The notes under the pieces: generated by a model
Database searches by the model: none
Seen by the model: only the letters and a program-made list of their open reading frames with translations
What the model was told of the DNA's origin: nothing
Source: CAZHHH01 sp052400685
GTDB taxonomy: Bacteria; Bacteroidota; Bacteroidia; Bacteroidales; Marinilabiliaceae
DNA: 64,000 nt
Assembly (NCBI GenBank): GCA_052400685.1
Contig: JBQTGJ010000005.1
Strand: one strand, 5' to 3'
Position numbers and translations under genes: made by a program
Shown here: positions 55,602-63,838 of the stretch, one piece after another
How the letters are laid out: each line of letters starts with the position of its first letter
How positions within the stretch are numbered: position 1 is the stretch's first letter

Positions 55602-55621
55602 TGTGAATCCTCCTTTATAAT

Positions 55622-56488
55622 TTATTCAACAGGCGCTTTTTCTTTTTCTTTTTGTTCCACCTTTGGCTTACGCGGCGGGAAATTCAACTCATGAATGGCA
55701 TGGGTTGGACAAACTTCAACACATTTACGACACAACTTACATTTTTCATAATCGATGTAAGCCAGATTATTCTCGATGGTGATAGCGTCATGCGGACATA
55801 CCTTCTGACACTTTCCACAACCGATACAAGCCACTTCACAGGATTTTTTGGCAACAGCCCCTTTCTCCTGATTGACGCAACTGACATAAATACGACGACT
55901 TTTAGGCCCTTTATTACGCAGTTCGATAATGTTTTTGGGACAAGCATCAACGCAGGCACCACAAGCCACACAATTATCTTCGATCACCACAGGCAAACCA
56001 GTCTCTTCGTCCATATACATGGCATCGAATTTACAGGCTGCCACACAGTCACCCAACCCCAGACAGCCCCAGGAACACCCGGTGTCACCACCATACAGTG
56101 CCGACGCCACGGCGCACGATTCTGCACCCTGATATTCGTTGGTTTTAGGCCGGTGTTCACAGCTTCCGTTACAACGAACAACAGCTACCTGAGGTGCCGA
56201 CTTGCCCACTTCTTTACCGAGGATGCCTGCCACAGTAGCCATCACGGGAGCACCACCCACAGGGCAGTTCATCTTAGAGATATCATCGGCTTTAACCAAA
56301 GCTTCGGCAAAAGCCCGACAGCCAGGATAGCCACAACCACCACAATTGGCAGCCGGCAAAGCCTCCTCTACGTTATCAATACGGGGATCCTCAAAAACAT
56401 AAAATTTTTTGGATGCCAAATAAAGGATAAGAGCTGATACAACGCCCAATCCTACCAATGTTATTATTGTAGTAAGAACAACGCTCAT
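55622..56488 (-). CDS. rnfB: Rnf complex ferredoxin-type subunit RnfB
   Basis: A 288-residue protein, the entry point for electrons from reduced ferredoxin. An N-terminal membrane helix (about 6-25) is followed by the Fe-S domain ANCGGCGYPGCRAFAEA and then several ferredoxin-like [4Fe-4S] sites (CLGLGDCVAACKFDA, CVACGACVDACPKN, CIGCGKCQKVCPHD, CKLCRKCVEVCPTH), so it is a long multi-cluster wire. The tail is Lys/Glu-rich. It starts five bases after rseC. Confidence 0.96.
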   Translation of the reverse strand: MSVVLTTIITLVGLGVVSALILYLASKKFYVFEDPRIDNVEEALPAANCGGCGYPGCRAFAEALVKADDISKMNCPVGGAPVMATVAGILGKEVGKSAPQVAVVRCNGSCEHRPKTNEYQGAESCAVASALYGGDTGCSWGCLGLGDCVAACKFDAMYMDEETGLPVVIEDNCVACGACVDACPKNIIELRNKGPKSRRIYVSCVNQEKGAVAKKSCEVACIGCGKCQKVCPHDAITIENNLAYIDYEKCKLCRKCVEVCPTHAIHELNFPPRKPKVEQKEKEKAPVE

Positions 56489-56493
56489 AATGG

Positions 56494-56910
56494 TTATTCA
56501 ATTTTAGATTTTACTGAAAAAGAAAACGTTTTTTTCATGGCCTTACCGGCCAGATACATCATTAAAAAATAAGGTACCAAAACCAATAAGGCCAAGGCAC
56601 CTGCCAGATTTTCATCGCCACTGTACGTAAACGTCACAGCCAAAGTTGTAACAACCAAAACCAAAGGCAATACGTACGCCCACCATGTGGCTTTTAACCC
56701 TTGTGACCGGGAACCTATTATAACCACCTGCTGCCCCGGTTCAAAAGCCCCATTCTCGGAAATTACATCAACTTCTTTATCCTGCATATCTGCCGCAGAA
56801 CAAGCACCATTAGCATGGCACGAAGCACAAGCCGACATACTCATAATTTGGACTTTCACATGACTCCCCTCTACCTGCTTCACAATTCCATCGTGCTCTA
56901 TTGTCTTCAT
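56494..56910 (-). CDS. rseC: RseC/RsxC-associated redox membrane protein
   Basis: A 138-residue member of the RseC family, which accompanies Rnf/Rsx operons and has been linked to reducing SoxR. The N-terminal half has the conserved GIVKQVEGSHVKV and a cysteine set CASCHANGAC (Cys28, Cys31, Cys37); two membrane helices follow (about 70-112). It is the first gene of the rseC-rnfBCDGEA operon, typical of Bacteroidota, with a promoter about 143 bp upstream. Confidence 0.93.
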   Translation of the reverse strand: MKTIEHDGIVKQVEGSHVKVQIMSMSACASCHANGACSAADMQDKEVDVISENGAFEPGQQVVIIGSRSQGLKATWWAYVLPLVLVVTTLAVTFTYSGDENLAGALALLVLVPYFLMMYLAGKAMKKTFSFSVKSKIE

Positions 56911-56948
56911 CTGAAAATTAATTTAAACAGATGTGTGAAAAAAACTTA

Positions 56949-57023
56949 TTAAAAGCGACACATCCTAATTTGAAACTGACATTTTGGGATTCGGTCCAGT
57001 ATATCAATCAGGCGTTTCACCAT
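56949..57023 (-). CDS. Possible short open frame in the rnf leader
   Basis: Between the rnf promoter and rseC a 24-codon frame begins ATG GTG AAA CGC with weak GTGAG upstream and encodes MVKRLIDILDRIPKC followed by FQIRMCRF. Its basic amphipathic helix-like sequence could be a leader peptide or chance. It is too short for confident identification. Confidence 0.2.
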   Translation of the reverse strand: MVKRLIDILDRIPKCQFQIRMCRF

Positions 57024-57058
57024 CTCACTATCAGCACAAAAGCCTAATAGTAACGCGA

Positions 57059-57066
57059 CAAATGTA
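57059..57066 (-). promoter_or_regulatory. Promoter -7 box of the rseC-rnf operon
   Basis: The minus strand reads TACATTTG, a perfect TAnnTTTG match, with GTTT 19 bases upstream as a reduced -33 box. The leader would be about 143 bases. Between 57067 and 57567 the only other recognised features are a possible repeat (57154-57368) and the uvrA promoter. Confidence 0.5.
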
Positions 57067-57153
57067 GAGAATCTGAACGAAAAGAAAACCTTAAAAACGT
57101 CAGGTCCAAACAGTTTCTATTTAGAATAAATAAAAATAACAAGAAGTTAAATA

Positions 57154-57368
57154 GTGTTGTAAACTGAATACAAGCCAATTAAATTGCAAAGTCGACATTA
57201 CAATTAGAGCGTTATAATGCAAAATTTAATTGTCGTTTCTTTTAACGGAATTGAATATGGGCATAAGAAACCAGATACAAATGCTTTAAAAAAGCAGTTA
57301 ACAGTCTTCAGTTAACAATTAAGCTGTACTTATAAAAAAGTATGTCTTATGACTTTACCAACAGACTC
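57154..57368 (+). repeat. Possible diverged long hairpin repeat
   Basis: About 215 bp, the same length as the variant at 50362. GTGTTGTAAACTGAATAC at the left faces GTCTTATGACTTTACCAACAG at the right as an imperfect inverted pair, and a central AATTGTCGTT-TCTTTT-AACGGAATT hairpin sits in the middle. It ends ACAGACTC like family 1. It may be an old family member. Confidence 0.35.
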
Positions 57369-57567
57369 TAACACAAATGACCACCTGCCCGGTATCGGAT
57401 GTTACTGCCTTTTGGTAATTCAACGCCGAAAAACAACGTGGACCAGAATGTTTAAACCATAATTGAACACCAACTGTTTCCCATAGTAATCTTCAATAGC
57501 AAACAAAAAATATTACCCTTCACAAACTGTTAACAAAGCAACCTTCAAAAGTCAGAATATCTTTTTC

Positions 57568-57575
57568 TATCTTTG
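57568..57575 (+). promoter_or_regulatory. Promoter -7 box of uvrA
   Basis: TATCTTTG, a perfect TAnnTTTG match, about 20 bases before the uvrA ATG. No clear -33 box or LexA-like site is seen. Confidence 0.45.
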
Positions 57576-57594
57576 CGGGTTATAAATAAGGTAT

Positions 57595-60477
57595 ATGAAT
57601 AAAGGATTTAACGAAGATAACAAGCTGACAGAGACCGACGTTTTACAAGAGACGGAAAACATAGAAGTAATGGGTGCCAGAGTGCACAATCTTAACAATA
57701 TAGACATCACAATTCCCCGAAATGAGCTGGTTGTTATTACCGGTTTAAGTGGCAGTGGAAAATCTTCGTTGGCTTTCGACACCATTTATGCCGAAGGACA
57801 GCGCCGTTATATTGAAACATTTTCATCGTATGCCCGTCACTTTTTGGGTAACATGGAACGACCGGATGTCGACAAAATAACAGGACTGAGCCCCGTCATC
57901 TCCATCGAACAAAAAACCACCGGGAAAAATCCCCGATCAACGGTGGGCACCGTGACCGAAATATACGATTTCCTGCGTTTGCTTTATGCCAGAGCCGCCG
58001 AAGCCCACTCGTATGTTACCGGCGAAAAAATGGTGAAATACACCGACCAGCAAATACTGGACCTCATCCTTTCCCAATTTGATGGTCAAAATATTTATGT
58101 CCTGGCACAATTGGTTAAAGGACGAAAAGGCCATTACAAAGAACTGTTTGAAAACATCCGCAAAAAAGGTTTCTTACATGTGCGTGTTGACGGCGAAGTA
58201 AAAGAAATACGCCATGGCATGAAACTCGACCGTTATAAAAATCACTTCATAGAAGTCGTTATCGACAGGCTAAAGGTGGAAGAGAAAGACCGAAAACGAC
58301 TGTACGAATCGGTTAAGCTGGCCATGAAACAAGGTCATAATACCATTATGATAATGGGTAAAGACAGTAATGAGCCACGCTATTTCAGCCGTTTATTGAT
58401 GTGTCCCACATCGGGCATTGCCTATAATGAACCGGCCCCTCACTCCTTCTCGTTTAACTCGCCACAAGGGGCCTGCCAAACCTGTAAAGGTCTGGCCACA
58501 GTTGAAGTAGCAGATATGAATAAAATCATCCCCGATGCTTCTTTAAACATCTACAACGGCGGTATAGAACCATTGGGAAAACATAAAAATTCACTCATAT
58601 TCTGGCAATTGGAGGCGTTGGGTGAAAAATATGAATTTACACTAAAAACGCCCATCTCAAAAATACCCGAAGATGGTCTGGAAGCTATATTACACGGCAC
58701 CAGTGAACGTTTGACACTAAAAAACACCCCGCTGGGAACCACCTCCGACTATTTCTTAACCTTCAACGGGGTAATAAAATACATTCTCGATCAGCAGTCG
58801 GATGACGCCCCGGCACAGGCCAAACGATGGGCCAATCAATACATCACCGAACAGGTGTGCCCGACCTGTCACGGTCAGCGTTTAAATCAGGAAGCATTAC
58901 ATTTCTATATTGATGGCAAAAATATCGCACAGTTGGCACAAATGGATTTGCGACAACTGCAACAATGGTTTCTCAATCTGGAAGAACGTCTTGGCGACAA
59001 ACAACGACTTATAGCCGTTGAAATTCTCAAGGAAATACGCTCTCGTCTGGGCTTCATGATGGATGTGGGATTGGAATATCTGACGTTGGATCGTGGTGCA
59101 ATGACCCTGTCGGGAGGCGAAAGCCAACGCATACGTCTGGCCACTCAAATAGGATCGCAACTGGTTAACGTCCTTTACATCCTCGACGAACCATCCATAG
59201 GTCTTCATCAGCGGGACAATCACCGTTTGATTGAATCTTTACGCCAATTGCGGGACACCGGAAACTCGGTGTTGGTGGTTGAACACGACCGTGACATGAT
59301 GATGGCTGCCGACCACCTCATCGACATGGGCCCTTTTGCCGGGCGTTTGGGCGGTGATGTGGTTGCGCAGGGATCTCCACAGGAAGTCTTAAAGAAAAAA
59401 TCGCTTACGGCAGATTACCTTACCGGCAAAAAATCTATTCCATTGCCCGAAAAACGGAGAAAGGGAAACGGACAAACCATCGACATCATTGGTGCAGCAG
59501 GTAACAATCTGAAAAACATTAACGTGTCGTTTCCGCTGGGCACCATGATTTGCGTAACGGGTGTATCGGGTAGCGGCAAATCAACGCTCATAAACGAGAC
59601 GCTTTATCCCATCCTGAACCATTATATTTACAGGGCACTGAAAAAACCCCTCCGGTACAAAAAAGTAAAAGGGCTGGAACATATTGATAAAGTGGTGTCG
59701 GTAGATCAATCACCTCTGGGGCGTACACCAAGAAGCAACCCGGCCACATACACCAAAATGTTTGACGAAATACGCAAATTGTTTGCCTCATTGCCCGAAG
59801 CAAAAATCCGCAATTACAAACCGGGCCGTTTTTCGTTTAACGTGGCAGGTGGTCGTTGCGAAACCTGTAAAGGCGGAGGATCACAAGTCATCGAGATGAA
59901 CTTCCTTCCCGATGTGATGGTCGAATGTCCTCAGTGCGGTGGGAAACGTTACAATCGCGAGACTCTGGAAATACGTTACAAAGGAAAATCCATCAGCGAT
60001 GTATTGGATATGACCATTAATCAGGCGGTTGAATTTTTCGAGAAAATACCCCAACTGCAACAAAAAATAAAAATGTTGCAAGAAGTGGGGCTGGGCTATA
60101 TAAAGTTAGGACAATCGTCCACAACTCTATCAGGCGGAGAATCACAACGGGTTAAACTTTCTACCGAACTGTCTAAAAAAGACACCGGAAAAACCGTTTA
60201 TATCCTCGATGAACCCACCACCGGCCTCCACTTTGAAGACATACGCGTACTGCTGGTTGTTCTCAACCGATTGGTTGATCGCGGCAATACGGTCATTGTT
60301 ATCGAACACAATCTGGATGTCATTAAAGCAGCCGACTACATTATTGACATCGGCCCTGAAGGCGGAAACCTGGGTGGTGAGCTCATTGCCGCAGGAACCC
60401 CTGAAAAAATAGTCGGGGTAGAAAAAAGCTATACAGGACAATTTTTACGTATGGAACCGGAATTTAAAAAACGGTAA
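57595..60477 (+). CDS. uvrA: Excinuclease ABC subunit A
   Basis: The damage-recognition ATPase of nucleotide excision repair, 960 residues, full length. There are two ABC modules, with Walker A GLSGSGKSS and GVSGSGKST, signature LSGGESQRIRL and LSGGESQRVKL, and Walker B LDEPSIGLH and LDEPTTGLH. The C-terminal zinc finger is complete (CETCKGGG to VECPQCGG). The first zinc finger reads CPTSG then CQTCKG, so one of four expected cysteines is replaced by serine; Bacteroidota UvrA proteins commonly show this. A short (about 15 base) leader follows the promoter box. Confidence 0.97.
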   Translation: MNKGFNEDNKLTETDVLQETENIEVMGARVHNLNNIDITIPRNELVVITGLSGSGKSSLAFDTIYAEGQRRYIETFSSYARHFLGNMERPDVDKITGLSPVISIEQKTTGKNPRSTVGTVTEIYDFLRLLYARAAEAHSYVTGEKMVKYTDQQILDLILSQFDGQNIYVLAQLVKGRKGHYKELFENIRKKGFLHVRVDGEVKEIRHGMKLDRYKNHFIEVVIDRLKVEEKDRKRLYESVKLAMKQGHNTIMIMGKDSNEPRYFSRLLMCPTSGIAYNEPAPHSFSFNSPQGACQTCKGLATVEVADMNKIIPDASLNIYNGGIEPLGKHKNSLIFWQLEALGEKYEFTLKTPISKIPEDGLEAILHGTSERLTLKNTPLGTTSDYFLTFNGVIKYILDQQSDDAPAQAKRWANQYITEQVCPTCHGQRLNQEALHFYIDGKNIAQLAQMDLRQLQQWFLNLEERLGDKQRLIAVEILKEIRSRLGFMMDVGLEYLTLDRGAMTLSGGESQRIRLATQIGSQLVNVLYILDEPSIGLHQRDNHRLIESLRQLRDTGNSVLVVEHDRDMMMAADHLIDMGPFAGRLGGDVVAQGSPQEVLKKKSLTADYLTGKKSIPLPEKRRKGNGQTIDIIGAAGNNLKNINVSFPLGTMICVTGVSGSGKSTLINETLYPILNHYIYRALKKPLRYKKVKGLEHIDKVVSVDQSPLGRTPRSNPATYTKMFDEIRKLFASLPEAKIRNYKPGRFSFNVAGGRCETCKGGGSQVIEMNFLPDVMVECPQCGGKRYNRETLEIRYKGKSISDVLDMTINQAVEFFEKIPQLQQKIKMLQEVGLGYIKLGQSSTTLSGGESQRVKLSTELSKKDTGKTVYILDEPTTGLHFEDIRVLLVVLNRLVDRGNTVIVIEHNLDVIKAADYIIDIGPEGGNLGGELIAAGTPEKIVGVEKSYTGQFLRMEPEFKKR

Positions 60478-60498
60478 GTACCACTTGCAGGAAAAGTC

Positions 60499-60621
60499 CT
60501 ACTTCGGTTTTATTGTTGCGATAAAGAGGTCGTTTCCAGGAGAAACCGCCTTTTTTTTAAGACTTCGCAGACCTTGAATTTGAACATTTATTATCAAACT
60601 CATGAATTTTCCGGGTGACAC
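60499..60621 (+). repeat. Diverged nested-hairpin repeat after uvrA
   Basis: The right half (GACTTCGCAGACCTTGAATT, then TGAACATTTATTATCAAAC) is a clear match to family 1. The left half (CTACTTCGG, GTTGCGATAAAGA) pairs with it, but the apex is a different stem, GGTCGTTTCC with GGAGAAACCGCC. It fills most of the 300-bp gap between uvrA and the methyltransferase gene. Confidence 0.5.
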
Positions 60622-60779
60622 GGATGCAAAAAAAGAATATTACGTAATATTGAACGAATAAAATAAAAACAATTTGGCCGAATTTAGACATTGTGATGTG
60701 GGCAACCCGCTGCTGCCTGCAAAAAATATGATAACAAATCCGGCCCCACAGCAACATATTATTAACTAATGCCACAACA

Positions 60780-61568
60780 GTGAACTTTTATCAAGTAAAA
60801 GAATACCTGAGTTATTTATTCAACGGCAAGTATTGGCGGGGATTTGGAATTCATTCACCCTTTGTGTTCGATTTAATAGCCAACCTTGCCAGAGAAACAC
60901 ATCCCTATTACGCCTTTGAAACAATCAGCGCCTGGCGTACAGCTCTGGAAAAAAGCAAAACAAAAATAGAAGTGACAGATCTGGGGGCCGGCTCACATCT
61001 CACAAAAAAAACGAGACGCAGCATCGGAAGCATAGCACGAAATACGGCCATCCCGCCCAAATTTGGGGAGTTTATTTTCAGACTGGTAGCCCGCAACCGC
61101 CCGGCCAACATCCTGGAAATAGGAACATCGTTAGGCATCAGCACATCCTATCTAAGTCTGGCCAATAAATCAGCCACCATAACCACGCTTGAAGGCTGCC
61201 CGCAAACAGCAGCAATGGCACAGCACACATTCGAATCGCTCAATCTTGACAATGTAAAACTGGTTGAAGGCCCCTTTGACACCACGCTTGCTGACGTTGT
61301 GCGACAAATGCCATCAGCCGATCTGGTGCTATTTGACGGAAACCATCGGAAAAAACCAACTCTGGACTATTTTCACGTCTGTTTAACAAAGATTACAAAC
61401 CACTCCATCTTCATTTTCGATGACATCCACTGGTCCGGAGAAATGACTGAAGCATGGACTGAAATTATCAACCATCCGGAAGTAACCGTAAGCGTTGACC
61501 TGTTCAGGATAGGATTGGTATTTTTTAAAAAAGAATGCAAAAAGCAACATTTCACCGTTCGTTTTTAA
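60780..61568 (+). CDS. Class I SAM-dependent methyltransferase
   Basis: A 262-residue methyltransferase. The SAM-binding motif I is ILEIGTSLGISTSYL (about 119-133), acidic motif II ends TTLEG, then LVLFDGNHRK (motif IV-like) and FIFDDIHWSGEM. This resembles the O-methyltransferase-like family seen next to uvrA/ABC genes in Bacteroidota. The substrate is unknown. The start codon is GTG at 60780-60782 (MNFYQVKEYL). It precedes the ABC ATPase gene by 64 bp. Confidence 0.85.
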   Translation: MNFYQVKEYLSYLFNGKYWRGFGIHSPFVFDLIANLARETHPYYAFETISAWRTALEKSKTKIEVTDLGAGSHLTKKTRRSIGSIARNTAIPPKFGEFIFRLVARNRPANILEIGTSLGISTSYLSLANKSATITTLEGCPQTAAMAQHTFESLNLDNVKLVEGPFDTTLADVVRQMPSADLVLFDGNHRKKPTLDYFHVCLTKITNHSIFIFDDIHWSGEMTEAWTEIINHPEVTVSVDLFRIGLVFFKKECKKQHFTVRF

Positions 61569-61632
61569 AAAACGTATTAAACCAACGACACTCAAACCGG
61601 TCTAAACTGACAATTCAAAAACAATTATCGGC

Positions 61633-62343
61633 ATGTTGAAAAACGTAATTGAAATAGACAATATACAAAAACACTACCAGGTCGGAACCCAGGTCGTAAA
61701 AGCTCTGAGAGGCGTCACCACAACAATCGAAAAAGGTGATTACGTCGCAATCATGGGACCATCTGGGTCGGGAAAGTCAACACTTATGAATATTATTGGC
61801 GCTCTTGACACGCCCACTCTGGGTAGTTATATTCTCAACGGTACTGATGTAAGTCATCTCACCGACGAAAGTCTGGCTCAAATCCGTAATAAAGAAATTG
61901 GATTTGTTTTTCAAACATTTAACCTTTTGCCACAATATAATGCCCTGGAAAACGTCGTTTTACCCCTTGTGTATGGCGGTGTATCCAGAGATGAACGCAT
62001 GGAGCGGGGACGCGATGCGCTCAGACGCGTCAGCCTCGACGAACGCATGGATCATAAACCAAATGAACTCTCGGGTGGACAACGACAACGCGTCGCAGTG
62101 GCCAGAGCCCTTATCAACAATCCATCCATTATTTTAGCCGATGAACCCACCGGAAATCTGGACACCAAAACATCCATTGATATCATGCGACTGTTTAACC
62201 ACATACATGCCCAGGGTAACACCATTATTCTGGTAACGCACGAAGAAGACATCGCTCGTCATGCCCATCGCATCATACGACTTCGTGATGGCGTTATTGA
62301 ACTGGATGAAAGAAATGAACAAATTACCCGGCTGGATGATTAG
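61633..62343 (+). CDS. ABC transporter ATP-binding protein, MacB/LolD type
   Basis: A 236-residue ATPase of the MacB/LolD/FtsE group. Walker A GPSGSGKST (about 43-51), Q-loop FVFQTFNLLPQ, signature LSGGQRQRVAVARAL, Walker B IILADEPTGNLD, and the H-loop LVTHEED are all intact. No permease gene is adjacent, so the partner is elsewhere. Lipoprotein release or peptide/macrolide efflux are possible jobs, but the sequence does not decide. Confidence 0.9.
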   Translation: MLKNVIEIDNIQKHYQVGTQVVKALRGVTTTIEKGDYVAIMGPSGSGKSTLMNIIGALDTPTLGSYILNGTDVSHLTDESLAQIRNKEIGFVFQTFNLLPQYNALENVVLPLVYGGVSRDERMERGRDALRRVSLDERMDHKPNELSGGQRQRVAVARALINNPSIILADEPTGNLDTKTSIDIMRLFNHIHAQGNTIILVTHEEDIARHAHRIIRLRDGVIELDERNEQITRLDD

Positions 62344-62382
62344 CCACGGACAAAAACAATCATCCCAACGATTTACCCCCTG

Positions 62383-62399
62383 AACGAAACTCTTTCGTT
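62383..62399 (+). terminator. Small hairpin after the ABC gene
   Basis: AACGAAA-CTC-TTTCGTT followed by GATTCTTTGTT; a weak terminator candidate 40 bp after the stop codon. The rest of 62400-62589 shows no further structure I recognise; in particular no cobalamin riboswitch. Confidence 0.4.
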
Positions 62400-62589
62400 G
62401 ATTCTTTGTTATCACATGCAACAACGAGTATGCACCATAATAACAAACACGGGAGACCTGCCTGACTTAACATTATTCATAAAAATGAGTCTAATAATCG
62501 TGTCTCATTTTATGAAAACAAAATTAAGCGAAATGAATGATTCATTCCGGCAATTTCCTCGTGTCGATTAAAACACAAATTACAAACAG

Positions 62590-63156
62590 ATGGAAAAAAG
62601 TTTAGTATACACCAAAACCGGTGACAAGGGAACCACAGGTCTTATAGGAGGTACCAGAGTTTCCAAAAACCATTTCAGACTGGAAGCTTATGGAACGGTA
62701 GACGAATTAAACACGCACATAGGCATGGTTCGGTCCTACCCCATCGACACGCCTTCGGAGGAAGCCATTATCCGCATTCAGCGACAACTTTTTACCATAG
62801 GAAGTTATCTGGCCACCGACGCCGACAAAAGTGATCTGAGAAACCATTTGGTGACCGACGAAAAAGAAATTGAATTCATGGAAAATCAAATGGATACCAT
62901 GGAAAGCCAATTGCCCACACTAAGTAATTTCATTTTACCCGGCGGACATCCCGCCGTCGCTCAATGCCATATTTGCCGAACGGTTTGCCGGCGCGCAGAA
63001 CGCAGAATAATAAGCATGAACGAGCATGTCAACGTTGATGAATGGGTGATCCGGTATTTGAATCGCTTATCCGATTATTTCTTTGTTTTATCACGACATT
63101 TGACAAAATATTTTAATATAAAAGAAATTCCTTGGGTTCCAGACTTGCATCATTGA
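62590..63156 (+). CDS. Cob(I)alamin adenosyltransferase, PduO/ATR type
   Basis: Transfers the adenosyl group from ATP to cob(I)alamin to make coenzyme B12. The 188 residues are the usual length of the PduO-type family. The ATP-binding N-terminus YTKTGDKGTTGLIGGTRVSK, GTVDELNTHIG, LPGGHPAVAQCHICRTVCRRAERR and RYLNRLSDYFFVLSR are all diagnostic. It suggests that the cell uses an adenosylcobalamin enzyme such as methylmalonyl-CoA mutase, though none is in the window. The DUF2795 gene follows 71 bp downstream. Confidence 0.96.
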   Translation: MEKSLVYTKTGDKGTTGLIGGTRVSKNHFRLEAYGTVDELNTHIGMVRSYPIDTPSEEAIIRIQRQLFTIGSYLATDADKSDLRNHLVTDEKEIEFMENQMDTMESQLPTLSNFILPGGHPAVAQCHICRTVCRRAERRIISMNEHVNVDEWVIRYLNRLSDYFFVLSRHLTKYFNIKEIPWVPDLHH

Positions 63157-63166
63157 TATTTTTTTC

Positions 63167-63174
63167 TAATTTCG
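63167..63174 (+). promoter_or_regulatory. Probable promoter -7 box of the DUF2795 gene
   Basis: TAATTTCG matches TAnnTTTG at seven of eight positions, and TTG lies 19 bases upstream. The leader would be about 48 bases. Confidence 0.35.
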
Positions 63175-63227
63175 CGCAAAATGCATTAGAACTTGAACAA
63201 AGTAATTAGAGCTTAAACCTTAATATT

Positions 63228-63449
63228 ATGTATTGGACTCTTGAATTAGCTGCAAAACTTGAAGATGCACCCTGGCCGGCATCAAAGGAAGAGTTGATAG
63301 ACTTCGCCATTCGGTCCGGAGCACCTCTTGAAGTAATTGAAAACCTTCAGGAAATGGAGGATGAAGGTGAAATTTATGAAAGTATTGAAGATATCTGGCC
63401 GGATTATCCCAGTAAAGATGATTTCTTCTTTAACGAAGATGAATATTAA
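63228..63449 (+). CDS. DUF2795 family small acidic protein
   Basis: A 73-residue acidic protein. MYWTLELAAKLEDAPWPASK and ELIDFAIRSGAPLEVIENL are the DUF2795 pattern, followed by EGEIYESIEDIWPDYP and an acidic tail. It is conserved across Bacteroidota; its function is unknown. A strong terminator overlaps the stop codon region. Confidence 0.88.
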   Translation: MYWTLELAAKLEDAPWPASKEELIDFAIRSGAPLEVIENLQEMEDEGEIYESIEDIWPDYPSKDDFFFNEDEY

Positions 63450-63490
63450 AATAGAAAAGGCTGTCAGATGTTGACGGCCTTTTCTATTTT
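63448..63490 (+). terminator. Terminator after the DUF2795 gene
   Basis: AAAATAGAAAAGGC pairs with GCCTTTTCTATTTT across a 14-base loop, ending in a T-rich run. The stem begins at the stop codon. It would work in both directions. Confidence 0.85.
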
Positions 63491-63714
63491 AAAAACCCGT
63501 ATACCAATACCAAATTTATCATTGACTGTTTGTGTGGGGTGTTGCTTTTTTTGACCCGGTTCGTTAATTGGTATCAGAAGTTCATAAAAACGCTTTTTTC
63601 AGTTGGAGGGTTGTCGTGTCTGCAAATAAACTCAACCTGAATTGAGCCATAAATTCTATAAATAAAGGAAACTATTCATATTCCGCGAAAAACACTGATT
63701 ACAATTCGACAAAT

Positions 63715-63790
63715 ATTACAAATTCAAGGGCCGGTGAATTAATACGTTATTGAAAATTCATGTACTGTAATTTCACTTGGCACAATGAAA
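63715..63790 (-). repeat. Very diverged relative of the 147-249 repeat
   Basis: CAAATTCAAGGGCCGGTGAA parallels CAAATTCAAGGCTGGTGAAC at 154-173, and a TGTAATTTCAC segment follows. It may be a decayed repeat. The remaining 63491-63838 shows no gene. Confidence 0.25.
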
Positions 63791-63838
63791 GATAAACAAT
63801 AGTAATAAAACCTTTGGCCTCACACTCCTTTTGTTGAA

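Noticed and set aside
62344..62589. Cobalamin riboswitch upstream of the adenosyltransferase gene
   Set aside because: No B12-box-like sequence or suitable folding pattern was found in this 246-bp gap.
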